DNA of 62,067 nt from Acidobacteriota bacterium. GTDB taxonomy: Bacteria > Actinomycetota > Acidimicrobiia > Acidimicrobiales > Microtrichaceae. The notes beneath the pieces are model-generated. The model worked only from the letters and a program-made list of their open reading frames with translations, did no database searches and had not been told where the DNA came from. Below, one piece after another: positions 1 to 8,218 of the stretch. A program made the translations under genes and the position numbers. The first letter of the stretch is position 1. Each line of letters opens with the position of its first letter. The stretch is from the NCBI GenBank assembly GCA_003577145.1, contig QEUP01000019.1:1-62067 (forward strand), read 5' to 3'.

Positions 1-160
1 GCTCGCCCAACAGCGCCAGGAACTGGGCGTGGGTGGCGGCCATCAGCCCGTGCAGCTGCCCCAGCGCCTCGCACACATCGTCGCCTCGCACCACATCGAA
101 ATCCTCGAAACGAGGCCGCACCCCGAGGCGAGACCCGATGGAGGTGGCTTCCACTGGCAT
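1..160 (-). CDS. DUF222/HNH endonuclease-family protein, N-terminal fragment (runs off window)
   Basis: Reading the minus strand from an ATG at 160 gives 53 residues with no stop before the window edge. They begin MPVEATSIGSRLGVRPRFED and continue with an alpha-helical stretch containing VCEALGQLHGLMAATHAQFLALLGE. This helix-rich start resembles the N-terminal DUF222 region of the 13E12-type HNH endonuclease genes that are multicopy in many actinobacteria. The catalytic HNH part would lie outside the window, so the family call is tentative. I see no clear ribosome binding site. Confidence 0.45.
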   Translation of the reverse strand, partial: MPVEATSIGSRLGVRPRFEDFDVVRGDDVCEALGQLHGLMAATHAQFLALLGE

Positions 161-353
161 GGCCCCATCATCCCAGCAGGGTGTGACACTTCAGGCTGCG
201 GAGCCTGCGGCGCAGCAGCGGGTACCCCAGAACCGCGTCCGCGAAGCGGGGCGTCGCGACAGCAATGCCAAGCCGGCACAGCCTGCGGCGCACCGTGTGT
301 CGGTTCGCGGGTCTTCGCGGTCTCGCCGACTCCGCTCAACTCCGAACAGCGGT

Positions 354-1160
354 TCAGTTCGACGGTTCGAGCGCAGAGAGGTTCAGCAGCGATGATTCGT
401 GGAAGTTGGCCAGGCCGGACAGCTCGATCTCTCGTCCGATGCGCACGGGAAGATGGCTGGCGGGATCGAACCAGAGGTCCTCTGCCCAGCCCCCGGTCAG
501 GTCGCCGCTGACGTCGTAGCGGATCTGGACATGGACTGCCTCAACCGCGCCATCCCCGATCTCGATGCGCTCGGATCCGACCACCCGAACCCTACCTTGG
601 AGCCGGGCGTCGACCGTCGGCCCCAGGCCACTCGACATCGCCAGCACGCAGCTGTACGTCGAGGCTTCCCCGTTCGTGGGCAGGTCGCTCAACAGGGTGG
701 CGTCCTCGCAATCCATGGTCGCCTGCGGTCGCAGAGCGCCGATCCGCTGTTGCTTGCGGTTCTGCTCGAGGACGAGGGAGGCGTCCTCCTCCAGGCAGTA
801 ACGGGTCTGTTCCACGTGCTCGGCCATGAACTCGATCTGCAGCTCGAAGCAGCGTCCTCGACCATCCCGCAGGACCGTCGCCGGGACAACCGGAGGGATC
901 TCCCGGGTCTCGGTCGGCATCACCGCCAGCTTGACCTCCTCGCTGCCGGACGCCTCGTAGGTGTACACACCCTCGGCGGGCCATCCCGTGGCCGCCTCGG
1001 TGTCCGGATCCGGTTGACGGGACCGGAACTCGGCGAGGGCCTCCTCGGGCGAGACCGGGGTCGAGCCACGGGGCCAGAAGACGATCGCACCGGCTGTGAC
1101 CAACACCAGCGGCGGGATCGCCAGCAGCAGCCACAGTCGGCGATGGCGGAACAGGCTCAT
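354..1160 (-). CDS. Membrane-anchored protein of unknown function
   Basis: The 268-residue product starts MSLFRHRRLWLLLAIPP, with one hydrophobic segment at about residues 8-29. A soluble domain follows that would lie outside the membrane. The domain has four cysteines in the middle (CFELQIEF, YCLEED, MDCEDA, YSCVLA), which could form two disulfides after export. I do not recognise a family. Its ATG overlaps the stop of the upstream methyltransferase by 4 bp, so the two are very likely co-transcribed and translationally coupled. Both may be controlled by the DtxR-like palindrome further upstream. No function is inferred. Confidence 0.7.
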   Translation of the reverse strand: MSLFRHRRLWLLLAIPPLVLVTAGAIVFWPRGSTPVSPEEALAEFRSRQPDPDTEAATGWPAEGVYTYEASGSEEVKLAVMPTETREIPPVVPATVLRDGRGRCFELQIEFMAEHVEQTRYCLEEDASLVLEQNRKQQRIGALRPQATMDCEDATLLSDLPTNGEASTYSCVLAMSSGLGPTVDARLQGRVRVVGSERIEIGDGAVEAVHVQIRYDVSGDLTGGWAEDLWFDPASHLPVRIGREIELSGLANFHESSLLNLSALEPSN

Positions 1161-1948
1161 GGCTTGGATGCCACGATGGCGCAGGCAGCGAGGTGAGCGC
1201 GGTTCTTGCGTATGGCTGCCCGCATCTCGAGGACCCGCCGTCTGGCGGGGGCGTCGCGTCTCAGGTTCCGTGCGAAGCGGATCGAGCCCCGCAGGCCTTC
1301 GTCGCGAAGTACACGGCTTGGTTCGAGCAAACGGAACGGGGCGTGGTGGATCTCCTCGACGTGCAGGCCCGCCGCCTGCAACAGCTCAGTCCAGCCTGCG
1401 ACCCGCAAGGGCTTGGCGTTGACCTTGAGCGCGGTTCGCAGGTCCTGGTAGATCGACTCGGCCAGACCGTCGCTGACGCTCGAAGCGAGGCAGAGCTCGT
1501 GCAGCCCGAAGCGGCCACCGTTCCGCAGCAGCCGGGCGGCTTCGGTGATGATGCGCTCCTTGTGGGCGTGGGACTGCATGCTGAGGACTGCTTCGCCGAA
1601 CACTGCGCTGGCGTGGCCGTCAGGGAGGCCGGTGCGAGCCGCCGAGCTCGCGACGAGCTGGTAGGTCCCGGGGGGCAGGCGACGCCGCAATCGTTCGGCA
1701 GCGCATTGGTCGTTGTCGACCGCGGTGTAGGAGGCCGGCCCCGCTGCGATGATCTTCCTCGCCGTGACGCCCAGGCCCGGCCCGTACTCCACCACGTCGT
1801 CACCGGGTCCGATGGCCAGTTCGGCGTGCAGCGCCTTGCTCAGCTCCTTGCCACCCGGCCGCAGCACCTGCTTGCCCAGCCGGGCCAGCACCCAGTGACC
1901 CGGCATGCGCTCGATGCCCACTCCAGGGCTCTGAACCGCTGCTGTCAT
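1157..1948 (-). CDS. Class I SAM-dependent methyltransferase
   Basis: The product is about 263 residues when read from the ATG at 1948; the open frame extends to 2029, so the start is uncertain. The glycine-rich SAM-binding loop VVEYGPGLGVTARKI follows an N-terminal helical region, and later segments (VFGEAVLSMQSHAHKERIITEAARLLRNGGRFGLHELCL) match the motif IV-VI region of class I methyltransferases acting on small molecules. The substrate cannot be told from sequence. The gene overlaps the downstream membrane-protein gene by 4 bp and lies downstream of a perfect 18-bp DtxR-type palindrome, which suggests metal-dependent expression (inference). Confidence 0.8.
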   Translation of the reverse strand: MTAAVQSPGVGIERMPGHWVLARLGKQVLRPGGKELSKALHAELAIGPGDDVVEYGPGLGVTARKIIAAGPASYTAVDNDQCAAERLRRRLPPGTYQLVASSAARTGLPDGHASAVFGEAVLSMQSHAHKERIITEAARLLRNGGRFGLHELCLASSVSDGLAESIYQDLRTALKVNAKPLRVAGWTELLQAAGLHVEEIHHAPFRLLEPSRVLRDEGLRGSIRFARNLRRDAPARRRVLEMRAAIRKNRAHLAACAIVASKP

Positions 1949-2108
1949 CGTGTTGCACCATGGGAGGCGCTCGCCGGAGGCGGCCGCACTCCCGAGCTCT
2001 GACCGCAACGGCCGCAGATCAGGACCCACCTGACCGTCTTCGCTTCGAGGTTCACCTGGACTCCCACCTCCGTCCCGGAATGGATGGATCGGACTGCCTT
2101 TTATCGTT

Positions 2109-2126
2109 CGTTAGGTATACCTAACG
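2109..2126. promoter_or_regulatory. 18-bp perfect palindrome, DtxR-family (IdeR/MntR) operator candidate
   Basis: The sequence cgttaggtatacctaacg is a perfect inverted repeat. Its TTAGGT/ACCTAA half-sites match the core of iron- or manganese-dependent DtxR-family boxes known in actinobacteria. It lies upstream of the minus-strand methyltransferase operon. It is also 257 bp upstream of dnaX, but the SRP RNA gene lies between, so the methyltransferase operon is the likelier target. No DtxR-family gene is in the window. Confidence 0.6.
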
Positions 2127-2164
2127 CCATGGGGGAAGCGGTGTCAAGGCGATGTATCCGCGAG

Positions 2165-2302
2165 GAGTCCGCGTCCTCGGGTGGCGGTCAGGCGATCTGC
2201 GGCACACCGCAGTTCCCGCTGAGAGCTGCTGCCTCCCGGCCCTGACTCGGTTCACGGGCTGCGATTGCACAGGACCCGACCGCCACCTCAGGACGCGGAC
2301 TC
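2165..2302 (-). ncRNA. ffs: Signal recognition particle RNA (4.5S-type)
   Basis: Read on the minus strand, the centre carries the conserved SRP Alu-less hairpin: GTCAGGGCCGGGAGGCAGC, then AGCTCTC. This is the signature internal-loop and tetraloop region bound by Ffh. The ends form a long helix: 2165-2177 is complementary to 2290-2302, and 2181-2190 pairs with the adjoining inner strand. The RNA acts with Ffh in co-translational targeting of membrane proteins. A location next to dnaX is common in bacteria. The exact 5' and 3' ends are estimated from the closing helix, so mature length may be shorter. Confidence 0.88.
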
Positions 2303-2382
2303 AGCTCACCAAGATAGCGCCGCTTCGGCCGGCCGCTGCAGGCGGCTGAGACCGTCCCCGCCATTCGGTAGGCTCGCAGTCG

Positions 2383-4248
2383 ATGGCCCATCAATCGCTG
2401 TACCGGCGCTATCGACCTCAGCGCTTCTCCGAGATCCGGGGCCAGGACCACGTGGTGCGAGCGCTGCGCAACGCGGTGCGCAGCGGTACCGAAGGCCACG
2501 CCTACCTGTTCAGCGGGCCGCGGGGCACGGGCAAGACATCCACCGCCCGGATACTCGCCAAGGCACTCAACTGCGACGCTCTGCAAGACGGCGAGCCCTG
2601 CGGGAAGTGTGAATCCTGCCGATCCATCGAATCGGGTACCTCCTATGACCTGCTCGAGCTCGACGCAGCGTCCAACAACGGTGTCGACGCCATGCGCGAG
2701 CTCATCGCGCGTGCCGCGCTCGGTTCCCCCGGACGCACCAAGGTCTACATCCTCGACGAGGTGCACATGCTCTCGGCGGCCGCCTCCAACGCGCTGCTCA
2801 AGACGCTCGAAGAGCCGCCCGAGCACGTCCGCTTCGTCATGGCAACCACCGATCCCCAGAAGGTCCTGCCCACCATCAAGAGCCGAACCCAGCACTTCGA
2901 GTTCCGCCTTCTGTCGGCATCCGAGCTCGAGGACTACGTCCGCTGGATCGCCAAGGACGCCGAGCTCGAGGTCGACGAGGCTTCGGTTGCTCACGTCGTC
3001 AAGCGGGGGGCGGGCTCGGCGCGTGACACCCTCTCGGCTCTCGATCAGGTCGTGGCGGCCGGCGGTGTCATCGTCGACAGCGAGTCCGTCGAAGAGCTGA
3101 TGGAGGCGCTCTGCGAACACGATGCCGGCCGTGCGCTCGTAGCGGTGTCTGATGCCTTGGCAGAGGGCCGTGATCCTCGCGTGCTGGCCGAGGTCGTGGT
3201 CAGCCAGCTGCGAGATGCCTTCCTCGTCTCGATGCGCACCGAGCTCGCTCAGCTTCCCGACCACGAGCGCGAGCGGGCACAGACCTATGCCGAGCGATTG
3301 GGGCCGGGTGCCATCACCGGTGCGCTGGAGGCGCTCGGTGACGCGTTGATCGAGATGCGTCAGGCCCCCGATCCCCGCATCCCGTTGGAAGTCGCGCTTG
3401 TTCGGATCACCAAGCCCGAAGCCGACGCGTCGCTCAACGCGCTGCTCGAACGCATCGAACGGCTCGAACACCTCGTTGCCTCAGGAGCTGTCGTCGAGCA
3501 ACCCGAGGGACACGCAACAACTCCACCGCCGGCCATGCCACGGGAAAGCCCGACGCGGGCCCGGGGGAGCGGGGTGGCGACGGCACGCGAGAAGCTCGCT
3601 CAGGCCCAAGGCGCGAACCCGGATGCGCCGACGCGCCCCGAACCCAGGTTGGCGCCGCAGCCGACGTCTGCAGCCCGGCCGCCACAGCGGTTGGCGCTCG
3701 GTTCGCACCTGCGGTCGGCGAGGGCTCCCGATAGCGACGAAACCGGTGAAGCCACTCGAACGGGCCCTGACACCCCAGCCGACGAGGCGGTAGGGCCTGC
3801 GGCATCGGCGGGTGTCCTGCCGACACGCGACGAGCTCACCGTCGCGTGGGGCGACAGCCTCCTCGACAAGTTGAAGGGGCGGTCAAAGGCGATCTACGGG
3901 CTCGGTCGGTTCGTGACGGTCACCGAACGGGCGGCGATCTTCGCGCTTGAGAACGCTCCGACCTGCGAACGGGCAGAAAGGATCCGCCCCGAGGTCGAAG
4001 GTGTGCTCGCCGAGCACTTCGGCTCCCCGGTTCCACTGAAGCTGATCCCCGAGAGCGAAGCGGCGGCATACAGCGGGTCGTCGCCCGCTCCGGACCCAGC
4101 CGAAGCAGCCGCAGGCGCCGTGGCCGACGACGATCACGATGTTGGCGACATCAACGAGTTGGCCGACGCCGACGATGTCAAGACCGGGGTCGACAAGCTC
4201 ACCGAGGCATTCCCGGGGGCGAAGCTGATCGACGTCGAGGAGAAATGA
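2383..4248 (+). CDS. dnaX: DNA polymerase III subunit gamma/tau
   Basis: This 621-residue protein is the clamp-loader ATPase that loads the beta clamp and organises the replisome. Residues 1-230 form the AAA+ domain, with Walker A GPRGTGKTSTAR, a four-cysteine zinc module (CDALQDGEPCGKCESC), the Walker B-like ILDEVHML and sensor ATTDPQKVLPTIKSR. A helical collar domain follows to about residue 370. Next comes a Pro/Ala/Arg-rich low-complexity linker, then a C-terminal tau-like domain (about 480-570) expected to contact polymerase alpha or DnaB. No obvious slippery frameshift site was identified. Its stop overlaps the start of ybaB, in the conserved dnaX-ybaB-recR order. Confidence 0.97.
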   Translation: MAHQSLYRRYRPQRFSEIRGQDHVVRALRNAVRSGTEGHAYLFSGPRGTGKTSTARILAKALNCDALQDGEPCGKCESCRSIESGTSYDLLELDAASNNGVDAMRELIARAALGSPGRTKVYILDEVHMLSAAASNALLKTLEEPPEHVRFVMATTDPQKVLPTIKSRTQHFEFRLLSASELEDYVRWIAKDAELEVDEASVAHVVKRGAGSARDTLSALDQVVAAGGVIVDSESVEELMEALCEHDAGRALVAVSDALAEGRDPRVLAEVVVSQLRDAFLVSMRTELAQLPDHERERAQTYAERLGPGAITGALEALGDALIEMRQAPDPRIPLEVALVRITKPEADASLNALLERIERLEHLVASGAVVEQPEGHATTPPPAMPRESPTRARGSGVATAREKLAQAQGANPDAPTRPEPRLAPQPTSAARPPQRLALGSHLRSARAPDSDETGEATRTGPDTPADEAVGPAASAGVLPTRDELTVAWGDSLLDKLKGRSKAIYGLGRFVTVTERAAIFALENAPTCERAERIRPEVEGVLAEHFGSPVPLKLIPESEAAAYSGSSPAPDPAEAAAGAVADDDHDVGDINELADADDVKTGVDKLTEAFPGAKLIDVEEK

Positions 4249-4652
4249 TGGGCGAGAGGGGCGGTGCCGGCTCGAGCGGTGATCCACCCGAATCCCGTGA
4301 CGACGTCGCCGACCTCCTCGGCGAGGGCATGCCCGATCTCGGCTCGCTGCTCGAGACTGCCCAGAGCATGCAGCAGCAACTTCTCGAAGCGCAGTCCGAG
4401 CTCGCCGAGACCGTTGTGGAGGGACAGGCCGGAGGCGGAGTGGTCAAGGTGGTGCTGACGGGTGCGTTGGAGTTCCGGGAGGTCAGCATCGACTCCTCGG
4501 CTGTCGACCCCGATGACATCGAGATGCTCGAGGATCTCGTGCTGGCAGCATTGCACGATGCGATGGCCAAGATCCACGAGTTGCAGGCGGCCGGCCCGCT
4601 GGGTGGCATCGACATCGGCGGGCTGGGGGATCTCCTCGGCGGGGACGGCTGA
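4245..4652 (+). CDS. ybaB: YbaB/EbfC family nucleoid-associated protein
   Basis: This 135-residue protein belongs to the small DNA-binding YbaB/EbfC family that forms dimers and coats DNA. Visible features are the Gln-rich helix [23 protein letters not shown], the beta-sheet [24 protein letters not shown] and the helix [17 protein letters not shown], followed by a Gly-rich tail. Two adjacent ATG codons (4245 and 4248) are possible starts, and the first overlaps the dnaX stop. An acidic N-terminal extension of about 25 residues is longer than usual. Placement between dnaX and recR is the family's classic context. Confidence 0.93.
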   Translation: MMGERGGAGSSGDPPESRDDVADLLGEGMPDLGSLLETAQSMQQQLLEAQSELAETVVEGQAGGGVVKVVLTGALEFREVSIDSSAVDPDDIEMLEDLVLAALHDAMAKIHELQAAGPLGGIDIGGLGDLLGGDG

Positions 4653-4666
4653 GGACGCTCGCGGAC

Positions 4667-5278
4667 ATGGGTGTCTACACCGGTCCCGTTCAGAACCTGA
4701 TCGACGAGTTGGGTCGCCTTCCCGGGGTGGGCCCCAAGTCGGCGCAACGGATCGCCTTCTACCTGCTGAAGGTCGACGAGGTCGACGCCAGTCGCCTCGC
4801 CGATGCCATCACCGAGGTAAAGGCCAAGGTGGGCTTCTGCGACCGGTGCTTCAACATCAGCCAGGGTGACAACTGCGAGATCTGCCTCGATGACCGCCGC
4901 GACCCGAGCGTCATCTGCGTGGTGGAGGAGCCGCGCGACGTCGTAGCGGTCGAACGGACCCAGGAGTTCTCCGGTCGCTATCACGTGCTGCAAGGAGCGA
5001 TCGATCATCTCCAGGGCGTGGGCCCCGATCAGCTCCGGATCAAGGAGTTGATCGCCCGTATCGGGGCCGAGAACATCACCGAGGTGATCATCTGCACCAA
5101 CCCCAACATCGAGGGTGAGGCCACTGCGCTCTACCTGAGCCGCGTACTCGACGCACCGGGCCTCACCGTTACGAGGATCGCCAGCGGCCTACCCGTCGGA
5201 GGCGATCTCGAATACGCCGACGAGCTCACGCTCGGCAGGGCACTCGAGGGCCGGCGCCGGATCGGATCGGGCGAGTGA
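4667..5278 (+). CDS. recR: Recombination mediator RecR
   Basis: The 203-residue product works with RecO and RecF to load RecA at single-strand gaps. It has a helix-hairpin-helix ([17 protein letters not shown], residues 17-33) and a C4 zinc finger ([16 protein letters not shown], about 58-73). A TOPRIM domain follows ([16 protein letters not shown]...[10 protein letters not shown]), and the C-terminal Walker-B-like region ends in [16 protein letters not shown]. Length and domain order are typical. It starts 14 bp after ybaB and completes the dnaX-ybaB-recR operon. Confidence 0.97.
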   Translation: MGVYTGPVQNLIDELGRLPGVGPKSAQRIAFYLLKVDEVDASRLADAITEVKAKVGFCDRCFNISQGDNCEICLDDRRDPSVICVVEEPRDVVAVERTQEFSGRYHVLQGAIDHLQGVGPDQLRIKELIARIGAENITEVIICTNPNIEGEATALYLSRVLDAPGLTVTRIASGLPVGGDLEYADELTLGRALEGRRRIGSGE

Positions 5279-5626
5279 GCCCCGATCCCCGATGTGACCG
5301 GCCGGTTACGGGTCGACTCGGTACTGCAATGGTTTGGGGCTCGACGCCGCCGTAGAGGTCGCGACAGAGTGGTGCCGAGGTGTCGCCCCGGGGTCCGGCC
5401 GAACGCGGGCGGACAGGACAACCGGCCCCGAGGCGACTCCCCAGCAACAGATCGGACGGTGGGAGGGTCCGTTCCGGATAACGCCCCGCAACGGTGGTAC
5501 CGACCGATCTGGGGATATGTTGCGGTTACGTTACGACATTTACGGACCGGTCACAAGGACCCCGTGAGCGCCTCGGCGCCTGAGGGCGGGTTGGCTGTGC
5601 CGTCGGCCCGAGGTGTCCCGCAGCGA
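5279..5626. other. Intergenic region between convergent recR and thiolase genes
   Basis: No coding sequence with a recognisable product is visible in this 348-bp gap. An imperfect inverted repeat (gtcgccccgggg near 5391 against ccccgaggcgac near 5430) could form a hairpin, but no T-run follows it, so a terminator is not supported. The segment 5517-5545 is locally AT-richer. I see nothing else I can name. Confidence 0.4.
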
Positions 5627-6805
5627 TCAGACCCTCAAGAGGATGGCATCGCCCTGGCCGCCGCCACCGCAGAGAGCTGCCGCCCCGAGACCGCCGCCCC
5701 GGCGCTGGAGCTCGAGCAGCAGGTGCAGCGCCAGGCGGTTGCCCGACATGCCTACGGGGTGGCCGAGCGCGATGGCGCCACCGTTTATGTTGACGATGTC
5801 GTCTTCGACGCCGAGGTCGTCCATCGAGGCCAGGCCGACCGCGGCGAAAGCCTCGTTGAGCTCGAAGAGGTCGATGTCGCTCACCGAGCTGCCGACGCGG
5901 TCGAGAGCCTGCTTGATGGCCCGTGACGGCTGGGTGAGAAGCGACGCGTCGGGACCGGCCACCTGGCCGTAGCCGACGATCTCGCCGAGCGGCTCGCTGC
6001 CGAGCTGCTCGGCCTTCTCCTTGCTGGCGACCACCATCGCGGAGCCGGCGTCTGAGATCTGCGACGCGTTGCCGGCGGTGATGTTGCCGTCCTTGGCGAA
6101 GGCGGGTCGGAGCTTGGCGAGCGACTCGGCGGTCGTGTCGGCCCGGACGCCTTCATCAGTGTCGACGATGACAGGATCGCCCTTCCGCTGGGGAACCTCG
6201 ACGGGCACTATCTCTTCGTCGAACAAGCCGTCCTTCTGGGCGGTGGCAGCCCGCTCGTGTGACTGAGCCGCCAGCGCGTCCTGAGCTTCGCGGCTGATGC
6301 CGGCCTGGGCCGCGTAGTTCTCGGTGCCCTCACCCATGGCACAGTGGTCGAACACGCACGTGAGCCCGTCGTACATCATCGAGTCGATGAGCTCGCCGTC
6401 GCCGAGACGGTAGCCCGCCCTGGCACCGGGCAGCAGGTAGGGGGCCTGGGTCATCGACTCCATGCCGCCGGCGACCACCAGATCCGCTTCGCCGTCCTGG
6501 ATCATCTTGTCGGCGAGATAGATCGAGTTGAGGCCCGACAGGCAGACCTTGTTGACGGTGGTGGCGGGAACGGTCATGGGGATTCCGGCGTTGACCGCCG
6601 CCTGGCGGGCGGTGATCTGTCCCGAGCCGGCGAGGATCACCTGCCCCATGAACACGTAGTCGACATCGTCGGGCTGGACACCGGCGCGTTCGAGCGCAGC
6701 CTTGATGGCGAAGCCCCCGAGCTCGGTGGCCGGAAAGGAGGCCAGAGCCCCCGAGAGCCTGCCGATGGGCGTCCGAGCGCCGCTGAGAATGACCGATCCA
6801 GCCAT
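5627..6805 (-). CDS. Acetyl-CoA C-acetyltransferase (thiolase)
   Basis: This 392-residue thiolase condenses two acetyl-CoA to acetoacetyl-CoA or cleaves 3-ketoacyl-CoA. The acyl-accepting cysteine is Cys88 in VNKVCLSGLNS. The second catalytic motif is NEAFA, and GGAIALGHPVGMSGNR supplies the active-site His. The C-terminal CGGGGQGDA carries the proton-shuttling Cys. All catalytic residues are present and the length is normal. With the nearby crotonyl-CoA carboxylase/reductases it fits the first step of the ethylmalonyl-CoA pathway (C2 to C4), although a beta-oxidation role cannot be excluded. It is transcribed opposite to recR and stands alone. Confidence 0.93.
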   Translation of the reverse strand: MAGSVILSGARTPIGRLSGALASFPATELGGFAIKAALERAGVQPDDVDYVFMGQVILAGSGQITARQAAVNAGIPMTVPATTVNKVCLSGLNSIYLADKMIQDGEADLVVAGGMESMTQAPYLLPGARAGYRLGDGELIDSMMYDGLTCVFDHCAMGEGTENYAAQAGISREAQDALAAQSHERAATAQKDGLFDEEIVPVEVPQRKGDPVIVDTDEGVRADTTAESLAKLRPAFAKDGNITAGNASQISDAGSAMVVASKEKAEQLGSEPLGEIVGYGQVAGPDASLLTQPSRAIKQALDRVGSSVSDIDLFELNEAFAAVGLASMDDLGVEDDIVNINGGAIALGHPVGMSGNRLALHLLLELQRRGGGLGAAALCGGGGQGDAILLRV

Positions 6806-6899
6806 GTCGAGAGTCCTTTACCGGTTGGTGGTGGTGAGGGGATCAAGTGTAGGAACCGAGTCCCGGCGCTGGCCAACGCCGGTGGCAATCGCCGGGCCC

Positions 6900-8072
6900 T
6901 CAGCTCTGGTCGGACCCGGGCCGCGACGCCTCGGCACCTTGTTGCTGTGCGCGGCCCACCGCGTTCTGGACAGCCTTGCCCACGGCCTGTTTCACGAGCT
7001 GGGCCAACGGATCGTCATCGGAGCGCTGGGCTTCGATGTCGTCCTCGACGATCCTGGGTCGGGGTGTGGGACCGGCCGCCCCCGGGGGTGAAGCGGGCTG
7101 GTCCACTGTCCCCGGGGGTGAAGCGGGCTGGGCCACTGTCCCCGGGGGTGAAGCGGGCTGGTCCGCAACGACGACCGAGCCCTCCTCGAGGTTGATCTCG
7201 ACCTCGAGCCGGGGTTGGGAGCGGAGGCGGGACAACACCGCCTCGAGCTCGGCGACGGTCGCGGCCAGGCGCTCGAAGGTCGTCCGCTCGGCCTCGGCCG
7301 CCGAATCGAGGCGGCTCCGGGCGTAACCCAGGAGCTCGTTCTTGCGTGCCTGTGCGTGTGCCTCGGCCTGCTCGGTCGTCTCGCGCGCCTTGGCCTCGGC
7401 GGCGGCCAGCACCGAGGACGCCTGCTGTTGGGCCTCGTCCCTCACCGCGGCCGCCCTCGCCTTGGTCTCGGCCATCAGAGCCTCGGAGCGCTCCTCGGCG
7501 TCGACCACCCTGCGGGCGGCTGCGTCGAGCTTCTCGTCGGCCGCCCGTCGGGTCTCCACGGCGTAGGCAGCTGCCTCGGAGCGGAGACGCTCGGCTTCGG
7601 CACCGGCCTGGGCCTGGAGCTCCTCGCATTCCCGGGTGGTGACCGCCCGGAGGTTGGCGGCGTCCTTCTCGGCCCGCTGCCGCAGGGCGCCGGCGGTCTG
7701 CTCCGCCTCGGACCGCAGCTTCTCGACCGACTCGTGGGCAGTGCGCAGGACCGAAGCCACCTCGCTGCCCAGCCGTTCGAAATCGTCACCGGTGATCGGC
7801 AGACCCTGGGCGGACACCTGCGCGGGCACCGGCTGGGCGGGTGCCTGCCCGGGTGCCTGCGGTCGGGGGGTGGCCCGGCCCGCCCCGGCGGGGCCCGGTG
7901 CCTGCTGCTGGGGTCGCCGTTCCGGCAGCGGTGGCTGCGGCCCGGAGGAGGCATGGAGGTTGTGCACCTCTCGGGCTACGAAGCCGAGGAACGTGTCCAC
8001 TTCGTCGGTGTCGTAGCCGCGCCTGGTGATCGTGAACTTGCGGCTCGTGATGTCCTCCGGTGACAGCGCCAT
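6900..8072 (-). CDS. DivIVA-domain coiled-coil protein
   Basis: The 390-residue protein starts with a DivIVA-type membrane-binding domain (PEDITSRKFTITRRGYDTDEVDTFLGFVAREV, residues 5-37). A Pro/Gln/Ala-rich linker follows to about residue 85. A long alanine- and glutamate-rich coiled coil extends over about residues 95-290, and the tail carries three QPASPPGT-type repeats. DivIVA proteins recognise curved membrane and scaffold polar growth or septation machinery. The gene is not in a division cluster, so this may be a paralogue of Wag31 rather than Wag31 itself. It is divergent from the first ccr gene, with about 146 bp between the starts. Confidence 0.85.
   Translation of the reverse strand: MALSPEDITSRKFTITRRGYDTDEVDTFLGFVAREVHNLHASSGPQPPLPERRPQQQAPGPAGAGRATPRPQAPGQAPAQPVPAQVSAQGLPITGDDFERLGSEVASVLRTAHESVEKLRSEAEQTAGALRQRAEKDAANLRAVTTRECEELQAQAGAEAERLRSEAAAYAVETRRAADEKLDAAARRVVDAEERSEALMAETKARAAAVRDEAQQQASSVLAAAEAKARETTEQAEAHAQARKNELLGYARSRLDSAAEAERTTFERLAATVAELEAVLSRLRSQPRLEVEINLEEGSVVVADQPASPPGTVAQPASPPGTVDQPASPPGAAGPTPRPRIVEDDIEAQRSDDDPLAQLVKQAVGKAVQNAVGRAQQQGAEASRPGSDQS
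7081..7164. repeat. Tandem 30-bp repeat, 2.8 copies, inside the DivIVA-domain gene
   Basis: Units begin at 7081, 7111 and 7141 and are nearly identical, differing at about one base; the third is cut at 24 bp. Each in-frame unit encodes ten residues (QPASPPGTV[A/D] type) in the C-terminal tail. A period divisible by three allows copy-number change without a frameshift. Confidence 0.95.
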
Positions 8073-8218
8073 ACTTCCCCTCCGATGCGGTATCCCGCGT
8101 CGTGCCCGCCTCGCTGACGGAGACGTCGCCCCAGCTGCGCTCGGGCAGCACTTTAACGCCGATGGTGGGGGAGTGTCCCGTTGGAGCCCGTGGGTTACCG
8201 GAGGGTAGGTTGCCCGGC

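Noticed and set aside
2188-3471. Minus-strand frame of 427 codons covering the start of dnaX
   Set aside because: Its 3' end overlaps the SRP RNA and the rest is antisense to a certain dnaX; composition is that of a shadow frame.
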